This document shows, one piece after another, positions 15,889 to 24,107 of a DNA stretch of 40,223 nucleotides. The DNA is taken from NCBI GenBank assembly GCA_903934285.1, contig CAIZNN010000131.1:1-40223 (forward strand), given 5' to 3'. Source of the DNA: Akkermansiaceae bacterium (GTDB taxonomy: Bacteria; Verrucomicrobiota; Verrucomicrobiia; Verrucomicrobiales; Akkermansiaceae). The number at the start of each line of letters is the position of its first letter. The stretch's first letter is position 1. The notes beneath the pieces were generated by a model. The model made no database searches and had not been told where the DNA came from. It saw only the letters and a program-made list of their open reading frames with translations. Position numbers and translations under genes: made by a program.

Positions 15889-17091
15889 ATGATCAATCTA
15901 ACAAAACTATGGACCGGCGTGGAGCAACCCGCCGACGGGTTGCGGTATGGACATGGCGCGGGCGCGCAAGTGGCGGCCCGCGCTCGCAAGCCGATCGTGG
16001 TGTGGAACATCACCCGCACCTGCAATCTGCGCTGCGTGCATTGTTACTCCGATTCCAACGCGGTGCAATATCCCGGCGAGTTGGATTGGGCGCAAATGGA
16101 AAGCGTGGTGGCGGATCTGGCGGCCTATCAGGTTCCGTCGTTGTTGCTGTCCGGCGGTGAGCCGATGATTCATCCGCGGTTTTTCGATCTGGTCGACCTG
16201 GCGACCCAGTCCGGCCTCAAACTCACCATTTCCACCAACGGCACCTTGATCACGCCCGAGAAAGCCGCCTTGCTCAAGGCGGCCAACGTCGCCTACGTCG
16301 GGATTTCGCTGGATGGCATCGGTCCGGTGCATGATGAATTCCGCCGCAAGGAAGGCGCCTTCGATGCGGCGGTGCGTGGGTTCAAGAACTGCCACGAGGT
16401 GAAGCAAAAGACCGGCCTGCGCCTCACCCTGACCCGCCACAACGTCGAGAACATCGAGCAGATCCTGGATTTCATTGAGGATCAGGAGATCCAGCGGGTG
16501 TGTTTCTATCATCTGGTGCCGGCCGGCCGCGGCAGCGAACTGCAAGTGCTCGAGCCGGACGAAGCGCGCCATGCCCTCGACACCCTCATAGCGCGGGTGG
16601 AAGCCTGGCACAAACAAGGGATCGACCGCGAACTGCTCACCGTGACCCAGCCCGCGGACGGGCCCTATCTGTTGGTGCGGATGGAGCGGGAAGGCCACCC
16701 CAATCTCGAGGAAGCACGCCGCCTGCTGGCGTGGAATGGCGGCGGGGCTAACAGCTCCGGCCGCGGCATCGCCAATATCGACACCCGCGGCGATGTCCAC
16801 CCCGACCAGTTCTGGCAGGACCTGTTGCTGGGCAACGTCAAGCAGATGGCGTTTTCCCGGATTTGGGACGGCGGCAACGACGGCTCGGCGGAGGTTCTGG
16901 CATCCATCCGCTCGATCGGCCTGCTTTCGTTAGAAGAACGGCAGGCCCGCATGACCGGCCCCTGCGCCGAGTGCAAATGGTTCACCTTATGCGGCGGCGG
17001 TTTCAGAACCCGCGCCGCCTTTGCCAACTACGGCAATCTCTGGGGCTCGGACCCGGGCTGCTATCTGCGGCCCGAAGAGATCCGCGCCTGA
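15889..17091 (+). CDS. Radical SAM/SPASM protein of the NirJ/AhbC/AhbD group
   Basis: This 400-residue iron-sulfur enzyme opens with a family-typical stretch (LTKLWTGVEQPADGLRYG), then KPIVVWNITRTCNLRCVHCY with the C-x3-C-x2-C cluster, LLSGGEPMIHPRFFD, ISLDGIGPVHDEFRRKEGAF, and a C-terminal SPASM region CAECKWFTLCGGG with a final PGCYL. In the NirJ/AhbC/AhbD group these motifs belong to enzymes that trim siroheme-derived side chains on the way to haem d1 or haem b. Which of these it is cannot be settled here. ATG 15889 is used; the frame upstream is only a shadow of the previous gene. No other ahb/nir gene is in the window. Confidence 0.78.
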   Translation: MINLTKLWTGVEQPADGLRYGHGAGAQVAARARKPIVVWNITRTCNLRCVHCYSDSNAVQYPGELDWAQMESVVADLAAYQVPSLLLSGGEPMIHPRFFDLVDLATQSGLKLTISTNGTLITPEKAALLKAANVAYVGISLDGIGPVHDEFRRKEGAFDAAVRGFKNCHEVKQKTGLRLTLTRHNVENIEQILDFIEDQEIQRVCFYHLVPAGRGSELQVLEPDEARHALDTLIARVEAWHKQGIDRELLTVTQPADGPYLLVRMEREGHPNLEEARRLLAWNGGGANSSGRGIANIDTRGDVHPDQFWQDLLLGNVKQMAFSRIWDGGNDGSAEVLASIRSIGLLSLEERQARMTGPCAECKWFTLCGGGFRTRAAFANYGNLWGSDPGCYLRPEEIRA

Positions 17092-17114
17092 GCGAGCCGC
17101 GCGCGCCTCTCCTG

Positions 17115-17570
17115 ATGGCACTCAAACTCCAAGGCATCGAACCCCGACCGGCCGGCCAACGCCGGATGCTGGCCACCACCACCACCACCCCGCCCCGCCG
17201 GCCGGCGGTGGAGGTGGAAGGGCTGCCCACCGACAGTGCGGAGTTGATCAAGATTTGGCGGCCGCAAGCGTGCCTGAAAGCGCAACTGGGCGGGTCGGAG
17301 TTTGCGATTGCCAGATTCCTGCAATCCAAGGGGGTGGACAGCGCCGCGGCCAAGGCCGCCGCCAACGACATCGTGAGTCACCCCGCGCCAGCGCCGCACG
17401 GGGCCGCCCGGCTCCGCCGCGCGCTTGGCTGGACATTTCTTGGGCTCGGGCTGTTGATCCCGATTGCCTTTGTGGGGGCCGGGTTTGCCGGCATCTGGGC
17501 GCTGTTTGCCGCGCTGATGGCCGCGGCTCTGGGCAGCAAGCTGCTGTGGGAGCCGTCCGAGAAAGACTGA
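17115..17570 (+). CDS. Small membrane protein, unknown function, third gene of radical SAM unit
   Basis: The 151-residue product has a soluble N-terminal part with a run of threonines (residues 20-25) and a Pro/Arg stretch, a middle segment TDSAELIKIWRPQACLKAQLGG, and two predicted membrane helices near residues 103-140 (LGLGLLIPIAFVGAGFAGIW and LFAALMAAALGSKLLW). No family recognised. It starts 23 bases after the second radical SAM gene on the same strand and is probably cotranscribed, so a membrane or haem-protein link is possible but unproven. Confidence 0.6.
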   Translation: MALKLQGIEPRPAGQRRMLATTTTTPPRRPAVEVEGLPTDSAELIKIWRPQACLKAQLGGSEFAIARFLQSKGVDSAAAKAAANDIVSHPAPAPHGAARLRRALGWTFLGLGLLIPIAFVGAGFAGIWALFAALMAAALGSKLLWEPSEKD

Positions 17571-17628
17571 TGCGCAGAATATGCGGCTATTTTTTCGCCC
17601 GCTTGGCGCGCTTTTCGCCAAATCGCCG

Positions 17629-17657
17629 TTGCCAGAGGCATAATCCGTGCTTATTGA
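17629..17657 (+). promoter_or_regulatory. Promoter of the YlbF-family gene, leaderless type
   Basis: TTGCCA (17629-17634), 17-base spacer, TATTGA (17652-17657). The expected start point (about 17664) coincides with an in-frame ATG, so the mRNA would be leaderless. A TTGGCG...CGCCAA hairpin lies just upstream (about 17603-17621). Confidence 0.5.
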
Positions 17658-17663
17658 ATGCGC

Positions 17664-18170
17664 ATGACACTGCTTGCCGAAAATTCCGCCATCCTGATCA
17701 AGACCAAAGAACTCTGCGCCGAAATCGCCGGCCACCCGGCATTCCTGCAATTTCAAACCCGCATCGAGAGTTTCCTCGATGATGATGATGCCCGCGTGCA
17801 ATATAAGGGCGCGCATGAGATGGGTGAACAGCTGCATCAAAAGCAACATGCCGGCCTTGAGCTGGGTGCCGCGGAGATCAAGGCGTTCGAAGCGGCACGC
17901 GACGCGTTGTTTGACAACCCGGTCGCCTGCGACTTCATGGAAGCCCAGCGCGAATTGGAAACCCTGCGCAAGGAAATCGGCAAGTACGTCGGCATGACGC
18001 TGGAACTGGGCCGGGTCCCCACCGCGGATGATTTAGCCGAGGCCGAAGCCGGCAGCAACGGTTGCTGCGGCGGCGGCGGTGGCGGTTGCGGCTGCCATGA
18101 TGGCGATGAGGGTGGCGACCACGGTCACAGCCACGGCCACGGTGGCGGCGGCGGCTGCGGCTGCCATTGA
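17664..18170 (+). CDS. YlbF/YmcA-family protein with Cys/His/Gly-rich metal-binding tail
   Basis: The 168-residue product has an all-helical domain (about residues 3-115) with the Com_YlbF pattern: KTKELCAEIAGHPAFLQF, YKGAHEMGEQLHQKQ, and FMEAQRELETLRKEIGKYVG. From about residue 133 it changes to a tail of glycine runs holding six Cys and six His, with CGCH twice and DHGHSHGH. Tails of this kind bind metal ions in other proteins such as SlyD. In Bacillus, YlbF and YmcA work with YaaT in a complex with iron-sulfur clusters that affects RNA processing and development; whether this protein does so is unknown. ATG 17658, 2 codons earlier, is an alternative start. It is convergent with nagB, 1 base away. 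Confidence 0.75.
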   Translation: MTLLAENSAILIKTKELCAEIAGHPAFLQFQTRIESFLDDDDARVQYKGAHEMGEQLHQKQHAGLELGAAEIKAFEAARDALFDNPVACDFMEAQRELETLRKEIGKYVGMTLELGRVPTADDLAEAEAGSNGCCGGGGGGCGCHDGDEGGDHGHSHGHGGGGGCGCH

Positions 18171-18171
18171 G

Positions 18172-18966
18172 TCAGCACAGATTGCGATAGTCTTCCCATT
18201 CGGGCTCGTTCATGAAGATCCATCGGTAGTAGTCGCCGCCCTCCAAATCGGCGGCTGCTGCCTCGTCGCAGATTACCGTGCAATGGGGATGGAGCTGTAG
18301 GGCCGACGCTGTAACCATCGATGAAATCGGCCCTTCAATCGCCTTGCGCAGGATATTGGCTTTGCTCCCGCCGGTAACCAGCATCAAGCATCGGGTGGTT
18401 TCCAGGATGGTTCCCACACCCATGGTGATCGCCCGGCGAGGCACCAAATCAAACCCGCCAAACAAGGGCCCGTTCTGCTGGATGGTTTCAGGCGTCAGCG
18501 CTTTGACCCTCGTGATCGACCTGAGGGCCGAGAGCGGTTCGTTAAATCCTATATGTCCATCCTGCCCGATGCCGAGCAACTGCATATCAATGCCACCGAC
18601 GTGCTTGATCTGGCGTTCATAGCGTGAGCATTCCTCATGCAAATCCTCCGCCATCCCGTTTGGGATAAACGTGTTGCGAATGTCAATGTTGATCTTGCCG
18701 AACAACCGCCGATTCATGTATGAGCGGTAGCTGTTCTCGTTCTCCGCCGGCAGTCCCACATACTCGTCGAGGTTGAATGTCCTAACCAACGAGAAGTCGG
18801 TCCCTTTCGCCTTGTGGCCGTCCGCAAGCATCGCATAGACAATCTCCATGGTGCGACCGGTGGCCAGCCCCAAGATGGAGTAGGGATTGAATCTGACCTG
18901 TTTTTCAATCATCAGGGCAACCAGGCGCGCGGCGGCCTGGGTGTCCTTCTGAATGATTACTTCCAT
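18172..18966 (-). CDS. nagB: NagB-type amino-sugar-phosphate deaminase/isomerase
   Basis: This 264-residue enzyme of the glucosamine-6-phosphate deaminase family converts GlcN-6-P to fructose-6-P and ammonia. Motifs seen: LGLATGRTMEIVYAML (phosphate loop), TFNLDEYVGLP with the catalytic Asp, LLGIGQDGHIGFNEP with the Asp-His pair and Glu, and MGVGTILETTR. All expected catalytic residues are present. It is the last gene of a three-gene minus-strand cassette, 1 base after the oxidoreductase stop. Because its partners make or alter amino sugars, the true substrate could be a related hexosamine phosphate rather than GlcN-6-P. ATG 18966 is chosen over a longer frame. Confidence 0.85.
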   Translation of the reverse strand: MEVIIQKDTQAAARLVALMIEKQVRFNPYSILGLATGRTMEIVYAMLADGHKAKGTDFSLVRTFNLDEYVGLPAENENSYRSYMNRRLFGKINIDIRNTFIPNGMAEDLHEECSRYERQIKHVGGIDMQLLGIGQDGHIGFNEPLSALRSITRVKALTPETIQQNGPLFGGFDLVPRRAITMGVGTILETTRCLMLVTGGSKANILRKAIEGPISSMVTASALQLHPHCTVICDEAAAADLEGGDYYRWIFMNEPEWEDYRNLC

Positions 18967-18967
18967 A

Positions 18968-20032
18968 TCAGCAGCTGAATTCCTTCTTGCTCTCGTCCAA
19001 GGTAACAAACAACCGGTTGTCCGACATGTTTTGCTTCAAGAGATTGAGTTCATTCTCACCACTGGCAAGGGGCATGGCGACTTGTCCGCCGACAGCCGCA
19101 CTGCGGAACATGCCCAGCATGATCTCAAACCCGGCGTAGGCATTGGCGAATGCACAATCACTGGCGTTGCCGTGCTCCAGCCATTCGACCATGTCGTTGA
19201 TATATCCCGGCATGTCGGTTTCATAATTCATGGTGCCCTCACCTGTGAGGATGCCGTCCTTGGTAACCGCCTTCCAGCCATTGCCGGTATAGACCTCGGC
19301 ATAGCCTTCGGTGCCGATGGCGCCGATTTTGTTTTTGCCCCACCAGCGTTCGACCTCGGGCACATCCGGCGAGCCGCCGCCGCATTCATAGATGCCGCGC
19401 ACACCGTTTTCGAACTGCACGAAGCCGGCGATATAGTCGGGTGACGCGTGCATGTCCGCAAGCTTGTGTTTGCCGGCGGCCTGAGCCATCACCCATTCGG
19501 CCTTGGCATAGCCATTGAACCACATCGAGTAGTCAATGATATGGGAAAGCATGTGGGCGGCCCACCCGTGGGCATAGCCATACACCGTGTGCACCTTGCC
19601 GATTTTGCCACTGGCAATCACATCCTTCACCGCTTGGTAATGCCTGCCGTAGCGATGTTGATGGCTTACAACCACCTTCGCCGTGCTGGTCGAAAGGATT
19701 TCCTTGATGCGGATCCCCTCTTCCGAGCTCAGTGCCACGGGCTTTTCAAACGCGATCAATTTGGCGCCGCAAGCGACCCCGATTTGGATCATCTCGACGC
19801 GGATGTGAGGCAGCGTGCAAAAACAGAACACATCGGGCTTGAGCTCATTCGCCATGCGGGCGGCATCGGTGCCGATGCGCGGGTTGCCCAGGCCGGGAGC
19901 CACCTCGGCGCACTTGGCTTCGTCGATATCACAGATGCCGACTACTTCGAAATTCCCGTTTGCGTTGAAATGAAAAGCGTGGCTCTTGCCACGCTTTCCC
20001 ATTCCTACGACCATTACAGTGTATTTGGACAT
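18968..20032 (-). CDS. Gfo/Idh/MocA-family sugar oxidoreductase
   Basis: This 354-residue NAD(P)-dependent dehydrogenase has an N-terminal Rossmann fold with VVGMGKRGKSHAFHF (GxGxxG) and ICDIDEAKCAE, the family hallmark FEKPVAL near residues 95-102, and a C-terminal alpha/beta substrate domain (GKIGKVHTVYGY, then HMLSHIIDYSMWFNG). The HMLSHIIDY helix contains the usual catalytic H-x3-D element. Family members oxidise hydroxyls of sugars or sugar nucleotides. Next to a DegT aminotransferase, the likely job is to make the keto sugar that the aminotransferase aminates. It lies 20 bases after the aminotransferase and 1 base before nagB. Confidence 0.88.
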   Translation of the reverse strand: MSKYTVMVVGMGKRGKSHAFHFNANGNFEVVGICDIDEAKCAEVAPGLGNPRIGTDAARMANELKPDVFCFCTLPHIRVEMIQIGVACGAKLIAFEKPVALSSEEGIRIKEILSTSTAKVVVSHQHRYGRHYQAVKDVIASGKIGKVHTVYGYAHGWAAHMLSHIIDYSMWFNGYAKAEWVMAQAAGKHKLADMHASPDYIAGFVQFENGVRGIYECGGGSPDVPEVERWWGKNKIGAIGTEGYAEVYTGNGWKAVTKDGILTGEGTMNYETDMPGYINDMVEWLEHGNASDCAFANAYAGFEIMLGMFRSAAVGGQVAMPLASGENELNLLKQNMSDNRLFVTLDESKKEFSC

Positions 20033-20052
20033 GTGGAATGTGTTTGGGCGTT

Positions 20053-21171
20053 TCAGCCGTTCTTATAGTTTTTCACAACCTCAATGACATAGGCGACTTC
20101 TTCGTCGGTCAATTCCGGGAACATCGGCAGCGAGACGCAGGTGGCCGCATTGTGCTCGGCGTGTTCCAGCGATCCGACGATGCGGGCTTCCTTGCCCCAC
20201 GGGTAACCGGCCTGCTTGTGAATCGCGATGGAATAATGGGTCTTGGCGTCAACCCCATTATCAACCAGATACTTGACGAACGCATCGCGGTCGACGCCCG
20301 CGGCAGTTTCAACCACATACAAGTGGAACACGTGACGGTAGCCGGGACGCACCGTGGGCAAGGTGATGAAATCCAAGCCCTGCAACCCTGCCGTGTACTT
20401 GCTGGCAACGGCGATGCGCATGTCACTCCATTTGGTGATCATCTTGAGTTTCGCACTCAAGACCCCCGCATGGATGTCGTCCAGACGGCTGTTGAAGCCG
20501 TAGCTGTGGACATTACGGGCGTCTGAACCGTGGCTGCGCAGCTTGCGCACGACGGTGTTGATTTTCTCATTGTTGGTGAAAATCGCGCCGGCATCGCCAA
20601 AGGTGCCGAGGTTCTTCTGAATGATGAAGCTGGTGCACACCGCCTCGGACAGTTCGCCCACCTTGAAGGTGTCGCCGTGGGCATCGATGGCCTGGGCATT
20701 GTCCTCGATGAGCAGCAGGTTGTGCTTGTCGGCGATGGCTTTGATTTCGGCCATTGGCGCACATTGGCCATACAGATGGACCGGCACGATCGCCTTGGTC
20801 TTGCTGGTGATCGCAGCTTCCAATTTGGCTGGATCAATGCATTTTGTCAGCGGGTCGCAATCGACCAGCACGGCGGTGCAACCGGCGATCCAGATGGCCT
20901 CTGCGGTGGCAAAGAAGGTGTTGGCATTGGTGATGATTTCATCGCCCGGGCCAAAGCCCAGTGCCATGAAAGTGAGCCAAATTGCATCCGTGCCGTTGCC
21001 AACGCCGATGGCATATTTGCAGCCCGCATACTCAGTGAGCTCTTTCTCGAATTGTGTCAGCATGGGCCCGAGGACATAATTGCCGCTCATGATGACCTTT
21101 TCGATGTTGGCATCGATTTCGTTCTTCAGACTGAGATACTGCCGCTCGTGACCGTAAAATGGAACCTTCAT
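20053..21171 (-). CDS. DegT/DnrJ/EryC1/StrS-family sugar aminotransferase
   Basis: This 372-residue PLP enzyme transfers an amino group, usually from glutamate, to a keto sugar. Motifs in order: MSGNYVLGP, VGNGTDAIWLTFMALGFGPGD, DEIITNANTFFATAEA, IVPVHLYGQCAPM, LLIEDNAQAIDA (Asp to PLP), and the Lys motif SFIIQKNLGTFGDAGA. The Lys motif is unusual: the family more often has P-T/G-K or P-G-K before NLG, here I-Q-K. The closing region LPMFPELTDEEVAYVIE is standard. It is the first gene of the three-gene cassette and has its own promoter. The pairing with a Gfo/Idh/MocA dehydrogenase recalls the NtdC/NtdA kanosamine route, as an analogy only. Confidence 0.9.
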   Translation of the reverse strand: MKVPFYGHERQYLSLKNEIDANIEKVIMSGNYVLGPMLTQFEKELTEYAGCKYAIGVGNGTDAIWLTFMALGFGPGDEIITNANTFFATAEAIWIAGCTAVLVDCDPLTKCIDPAKLEAAITSKTKAIVPVHLYGQCAPMAEIKAIADKHNLLLIEDNAQAIDAHGDTFKVGELSEAVCTSFIIQKNLGTFGDAGAIFTNNEKINTVVRKLRSHGSDARNVHSYGFNSRLDDIHAGVLSAKLKMITKWSDMRIAVASKYTAGLQGLDFITLPTVRPGYRHVFHLYVVETAAGVDRDAFVKYLVDNGVDAKTHYSIAIHKQAGYPWGKEARIVGSLEHAEHNAATCVSLPMFPELTDEEVAYVIEVVKNYKNG

Positions 21172-21213
21172 TGTTGCTTGTGTTTTGGTTTGGTGGAATT
21201 ATGGTGTCCGCGT

Positions 21214-21241
21214 AGATTATTTTTCCGCCTCGCGCAGTCAA
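21214..21241 (-). promoter_or_regulatory. Promoter of the amino-sugar cassette
   Basis: On the minus strand TTGACT (21241-21236), 16-base spacer, TAATCT (21219-21214), 43 bases before the aminotransferase ATG. Good -35, fair -10 of the local TAnnnT form. Confidence 0.5.
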
Positions 21242-21481
21242 GCAGATTTCCGGGTTTTTTTTCGGCCGGATGGGCGGGGGGACGGGTGTGGCGGACGGGC
21301 CTTGCCAGCACCCGGAAATGACCGGCGGCACCACGATTGGAACCTTGCCGCCCATGCGATCCCCGGTTTCCTCGATGGCGCTGACCACGTCATGGGTGAA
21401 CCCACCCAGCGTCCGCTTGACTTGACGCGCAGGCCTGCAACCCGGCAAACTCAGCGCGCGGCCCGCAGCCGCCATTCCGCC
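21242..21481. other. Divergent intergenic region before hemL
   Basis: The frame is open toward hemL from 21185, but the extension has no family match and I regard it as non-coding. A T-run (21258-21265) lies near CCGG-rich bases. A possible hemL promoter is TTGACG (21422-21427), 18-base spacer, CAAACT (21446-21451); this is weak. Confidence 0.35.
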
Positions 21482-22810
21482 ATGACCCCTAATCCCCCAG
21501 CCACGCTGTCCTCGAAGCTTTTCGCCATCGCCAAGGAACTCATTCCCGGCGGGGTCAACTCGCCGGTGCGGGCGTTCCGCAATGTCGGCGGCGAGCCGTT
21601 TTTCGTGCGCCGCGCCAAGGGATGCCGCATCGAGGACATCGATGGCAAGACCTACATCGATTACATCGGGTCGTGGGGGCCTAACATCCTCGGCCACGCC
21701 CCCACCGTCATCACCAACGTGATTCACGAAGTCGCCAAGGACGGGATCTCCTTCGGCATCCCCAATCCCTTTGAGGTGGAAATGGCCCGCACCATCCGCG
21801 ACTGGGTGCCCTCCGTCCACAAGGTGCGCATGTGCAACTCCGGCACCGAGGCCACCATGTCCGCCATCCGCCTGGCCCGCGGCTTCACCCGGCGCGACAC
21901 AATCGTGAAATTCGACGGGTGCTACCACGGGCACAGCGATTCGTTGTTAGTGGCGGCCGGCTCCGGCGCGCTCACCCACGGCGAGCCGGATTCCGCCGGC
22001 GTGCCCAAGGATTTCGCCAAGCACACCCTGGTGCTGCCCTACAACGACCCCGCCGCCCTGCGCGCCACCTTCGCCGCCTGTGGCGAACAAATCGCCGCCA
22101 TCATCGTCGAGTCCTATCCCGCCAATGCCGGGCTGGTGTTGCCACAACCCGGCTTCCTCGACTTGCTGTGTAGCATCACCCGGCAATACGGCGCCCTGCT
22201 CATTTTCGACGAGGTCATGACCGGCTTCCGCCTCGGCAAGGCCGGCGTCCAGGGACTGGAGAACCTAACACCCGACCTGTCCTGCTTCGGCAAGGTCATT
22301 GGCGGCGGCCTGCCCGTCGGCGCCTTCGGCGGCCGCGCCGACGTGATGGACTACCTCGCACCGATCGGCCCGGTCTATCAGGCCGGCACGCTCTCCGGCA
22401 ACCCGCTGGCCATGGCCGCCGGCCTCGCCCAACTGCGCGCCTTGGCCGGGCACGGCGCGCCGGCTGCAGCCGGGGCGGCGACGCCTAACGGTTTCACCCG
22501 CCTCGACCAGCTCGGGCTGCATTTCGAGACCGGCCTGCGCGCTCTCCTAACAGCCAAGGGCATCCCCCACCGTCTCAACCGCGTCGGCTCGATGTTCTGT
22601 CTGTTCTTTGTGGACCGCGACATCATCAACGTCAGCGACGTGATGAAACAAGACCTCGGCCTGTTCAAGAAATTCTTCTGGGGCTGTCTGGGCAAGGGCG
22701 TCTACATCGCCCCCAGCCCGTACGAGACCGGCTTCATCTCCCTCGCCCACAGCGAGGTGGACTTGGATGACACCCTCACCGTGTTCGAGGAAGTGCTGGC
22801 GCAGATCTGA
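21482..22810 (+). CDS. hemL: Glutamate-1-semialdehyde 2,1-aminomutase
   Basis: This 442-residue PLP enzyme makes 5-aminolevulinate from glutamate-1-semialdehyde, the entry to tetrapyrroles in the C5 pathway. Motifs: IPGGVNSPVRAFRNVGGEP at the N-terminus, MCNSGTEATMSAIRLARG, FDGCYHGHSDSLLVAAGSG, LLIFDEVMTGFR, and the PLP Lys in CFGKVIGGGLPVGAFGG. After TLSGNPLAMAAGLA there is a short extra Ala/Gly-rich insertion (about residues 325-340) that explains the length above the usual ~427. ATG 21482 gives the standard N-terminus. The two radical SAM genes 5 kb upstream may use tetrapyrroles made by this route. Confidence 0.95.
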   Translation: MTPNPPATLSSKLFAIAKELIPGGVNSPVRAFRNVGGEPFFVRRAKGCRIEDIDGKTYIDYIGSWGPNILGHAPTVITNVIHEVAKDGISFGIPNPFEVEMARTIRDWVPSVHKVRMCNSGTEATMSAIRLARGFTRRDTIVKFDGCYHGHSDSLLVAAGSGALTHGEPDSAGVPKDFAKHTLVLPYNDPAALRATFAACGEQIAAIIVESYPANAGLVLPQPGFLDLLCSITRQYGALLIFDEVMTGFRLGKAGVQGLENLTPDLSCFGKVIGGGLPVGAFGGRADVMDYLAPIGPVYQAGTLSGNPLAMAAGLAQLRALAGHGAPAAAGAATPNGFTRLDQLGLHFETGLRALLTAKGIPHRLNRVGSMFCLFFVDRDIINVSDVMKQDLGLFKKFFWGCLGKGVYIAPSPYETGFISLAHSEVDLDDTLTVFEEVLAQI

Positions 22811-22820
22811 TGCGTGGAGT

Positions 22821-22879
22821 GCGGTTGCTTGCCACCGCTTTGGGGCGGGCGGACTTGTCCGCCGCGCCGGCACCGGCGC
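22821..22879. repeat. Three consecutive hairpins after hemL (REP-like or terminator)
   Basis: Hairpins: GCGGT...ACCGC (22821-22838), GGCGGAC-TT-GTCCGCC (22848-22863) and GCGCCGG-CA-CCGGCGC (22864-22879); the last two abut with no spacer. No T-run follows. Such paired palindromes resemble REP elements mobilised by the transposase type seen at the window start, and they also end the hemL unit. Confidence 0.5.
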
Positions 22880-22995
22880 GGGGCATCTGAATTTCGGGAT
22901 TGGCAACGGCGGCGGATTGGTGCCCTTTCTCCGGTGTGCCCGAGATCGCCAGTCTTTCCAGTTGCCCGCATATCTTCAAAAGCCAGGCGCGACTC

Positions 22996-23952
22996 ATGGC
23001 TGAGCGGATGGATGCCAGCCAACAACGCATCGCCGCCGCCTGCAGCCCCCTGCCCGGTGCCGTTGCCTATGCAAACCGCCGCCCGGTGAACATCCCGGCG
23101 GCCCACGACGGGCTCGGGTTGTTAGACATGTTGGTGCTTCGTTTCCCGCAAATCGACCGCGCCGAATGGGAGGCGCGCTGTGATGCGGGCCGCTTCCTGA
23201 GTGCGGCCGGAGCGGTGCGCGCGAAAACCCACCGGGTGCGCGGCGGCGAGCGGCTGGTGCAGGTGTTTCCGCTTGCCGCGGAACCGCCGGTCGCCACCGA
23301 CATCCGCCTGCTCCATGAGGATGAGTCGCTCATTGTTGTTAGCAAGCCGGCGCCGCTGCCGATGCATCCCAGCGGCCGCTTCAACCGCAACACGCTCCAA
23401 CACATTCTCAATCTGGCCTACGCCCCCGAGCGCCCGCGCCCGGTCCACCGCCTCGATGCCAACACCACCGGCGTGGTGCTCTTCGCCCGCACCCGGCATG
23501 CCTGCCGCCTGCTGCAACTCCAGTTCCTCGCAGGCAACGTCGCCAAATCCTATCTGGTGCAGGTCGCCGGCCAGCCGCCTGCGGATCAGTTTTTCTCCAC
23601 GGCAGCCATCGCCTCGGTGCCCGGCGCCCTCGGCACCCATGCCATCGATGAGGCCGCCGGGCGCGCTGCGCGCACCGACTTTGAAGTGTTGCAACGCCTG
23701 GCCGACGGCACCTCGTTGTTACATGCGCGGTTGGGCAGCGGACGCACCAATCAGATCCGGGTGCATCTCTGGCACCTGGGGTTCCCGGTGCTGGGCGATC
23801 CGGCCTATCTAGCCGGCGGCGCCATCGGCGACACCCAGACGCTCGATCCCGCCGCCCCGCCGCTGCAGTTGCACGCGTGGCGTCTGGCATTCCAGCACCC
23901 GCTCACTGGCGCACGGATGGAGTTTGAGGCGTGCTGGCATGGACTGCGGTGA
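22996..23952 (+). CDS. RluA-family 23S rRNA/tRNA pseudouridine synthase
   Basis: This 318-residue enzyme isomerises uridine to pseudouridine in structured RNA. The catalytic motif is RPVHRLDANTTGVVLFART (HRLD with the nucleophile Asp) near residues 150-170. Around it are IVVSKPAPLPMHPSG, AKSYLVQVAG and, toward the end, GRTNQIRVHLWHLGFPVLGDPAY, all typical of RluA. An S4-like N-terminal part may exist (LLDMLVLRFPQIDRAEWEARC ... DAGRF) but is weak. Which uridine is modified cannot be told. The start is uncertain: ATG 22996 is chosen, the frame is open to 22900. Confidence 0.88.
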   Translation: MAERMDASQQRIAAACSPLPGAVAYANRRPVNIPAAHDGLGLLDMLVLRFPQIDRAEWEARCDAGRFLSAAGAVRAKTHRVRGGERLVQVFPLAAEPPVATDIRLLHEDESLIVVSKPAPLPMHPSGRFNRNTLQHILNLAYAPERPRPVHRLDANTTGVVLFARTRHACRLLQLQFLAGNVAKSYLVQVAGQPPADQFFSTAAIASVPGALGTHAIDEAAGRAARTDFEVLQRLADGTSLLHARLGSGRTNQIRVHLWHLGFPVLGDPAYLAGGAIGDTQTLDPAAPPLQLHAWRLAFQHPLTGARMEFEACWHGLR

Positions 23953-24107
23953 TGCTGTCACCGGGCAGGATGGGCCGGTCGCCATCGTGCATGGCGGCCT
24001 CCGCAACTGCGGACTTCATAACTCATTCATTACCGGCGGAATCTGTGTAATCGGTGGTTTCTATTTTCCCGTCCAGGTTCATGATGGGACGCGATTTATC
24101 CAACAAC

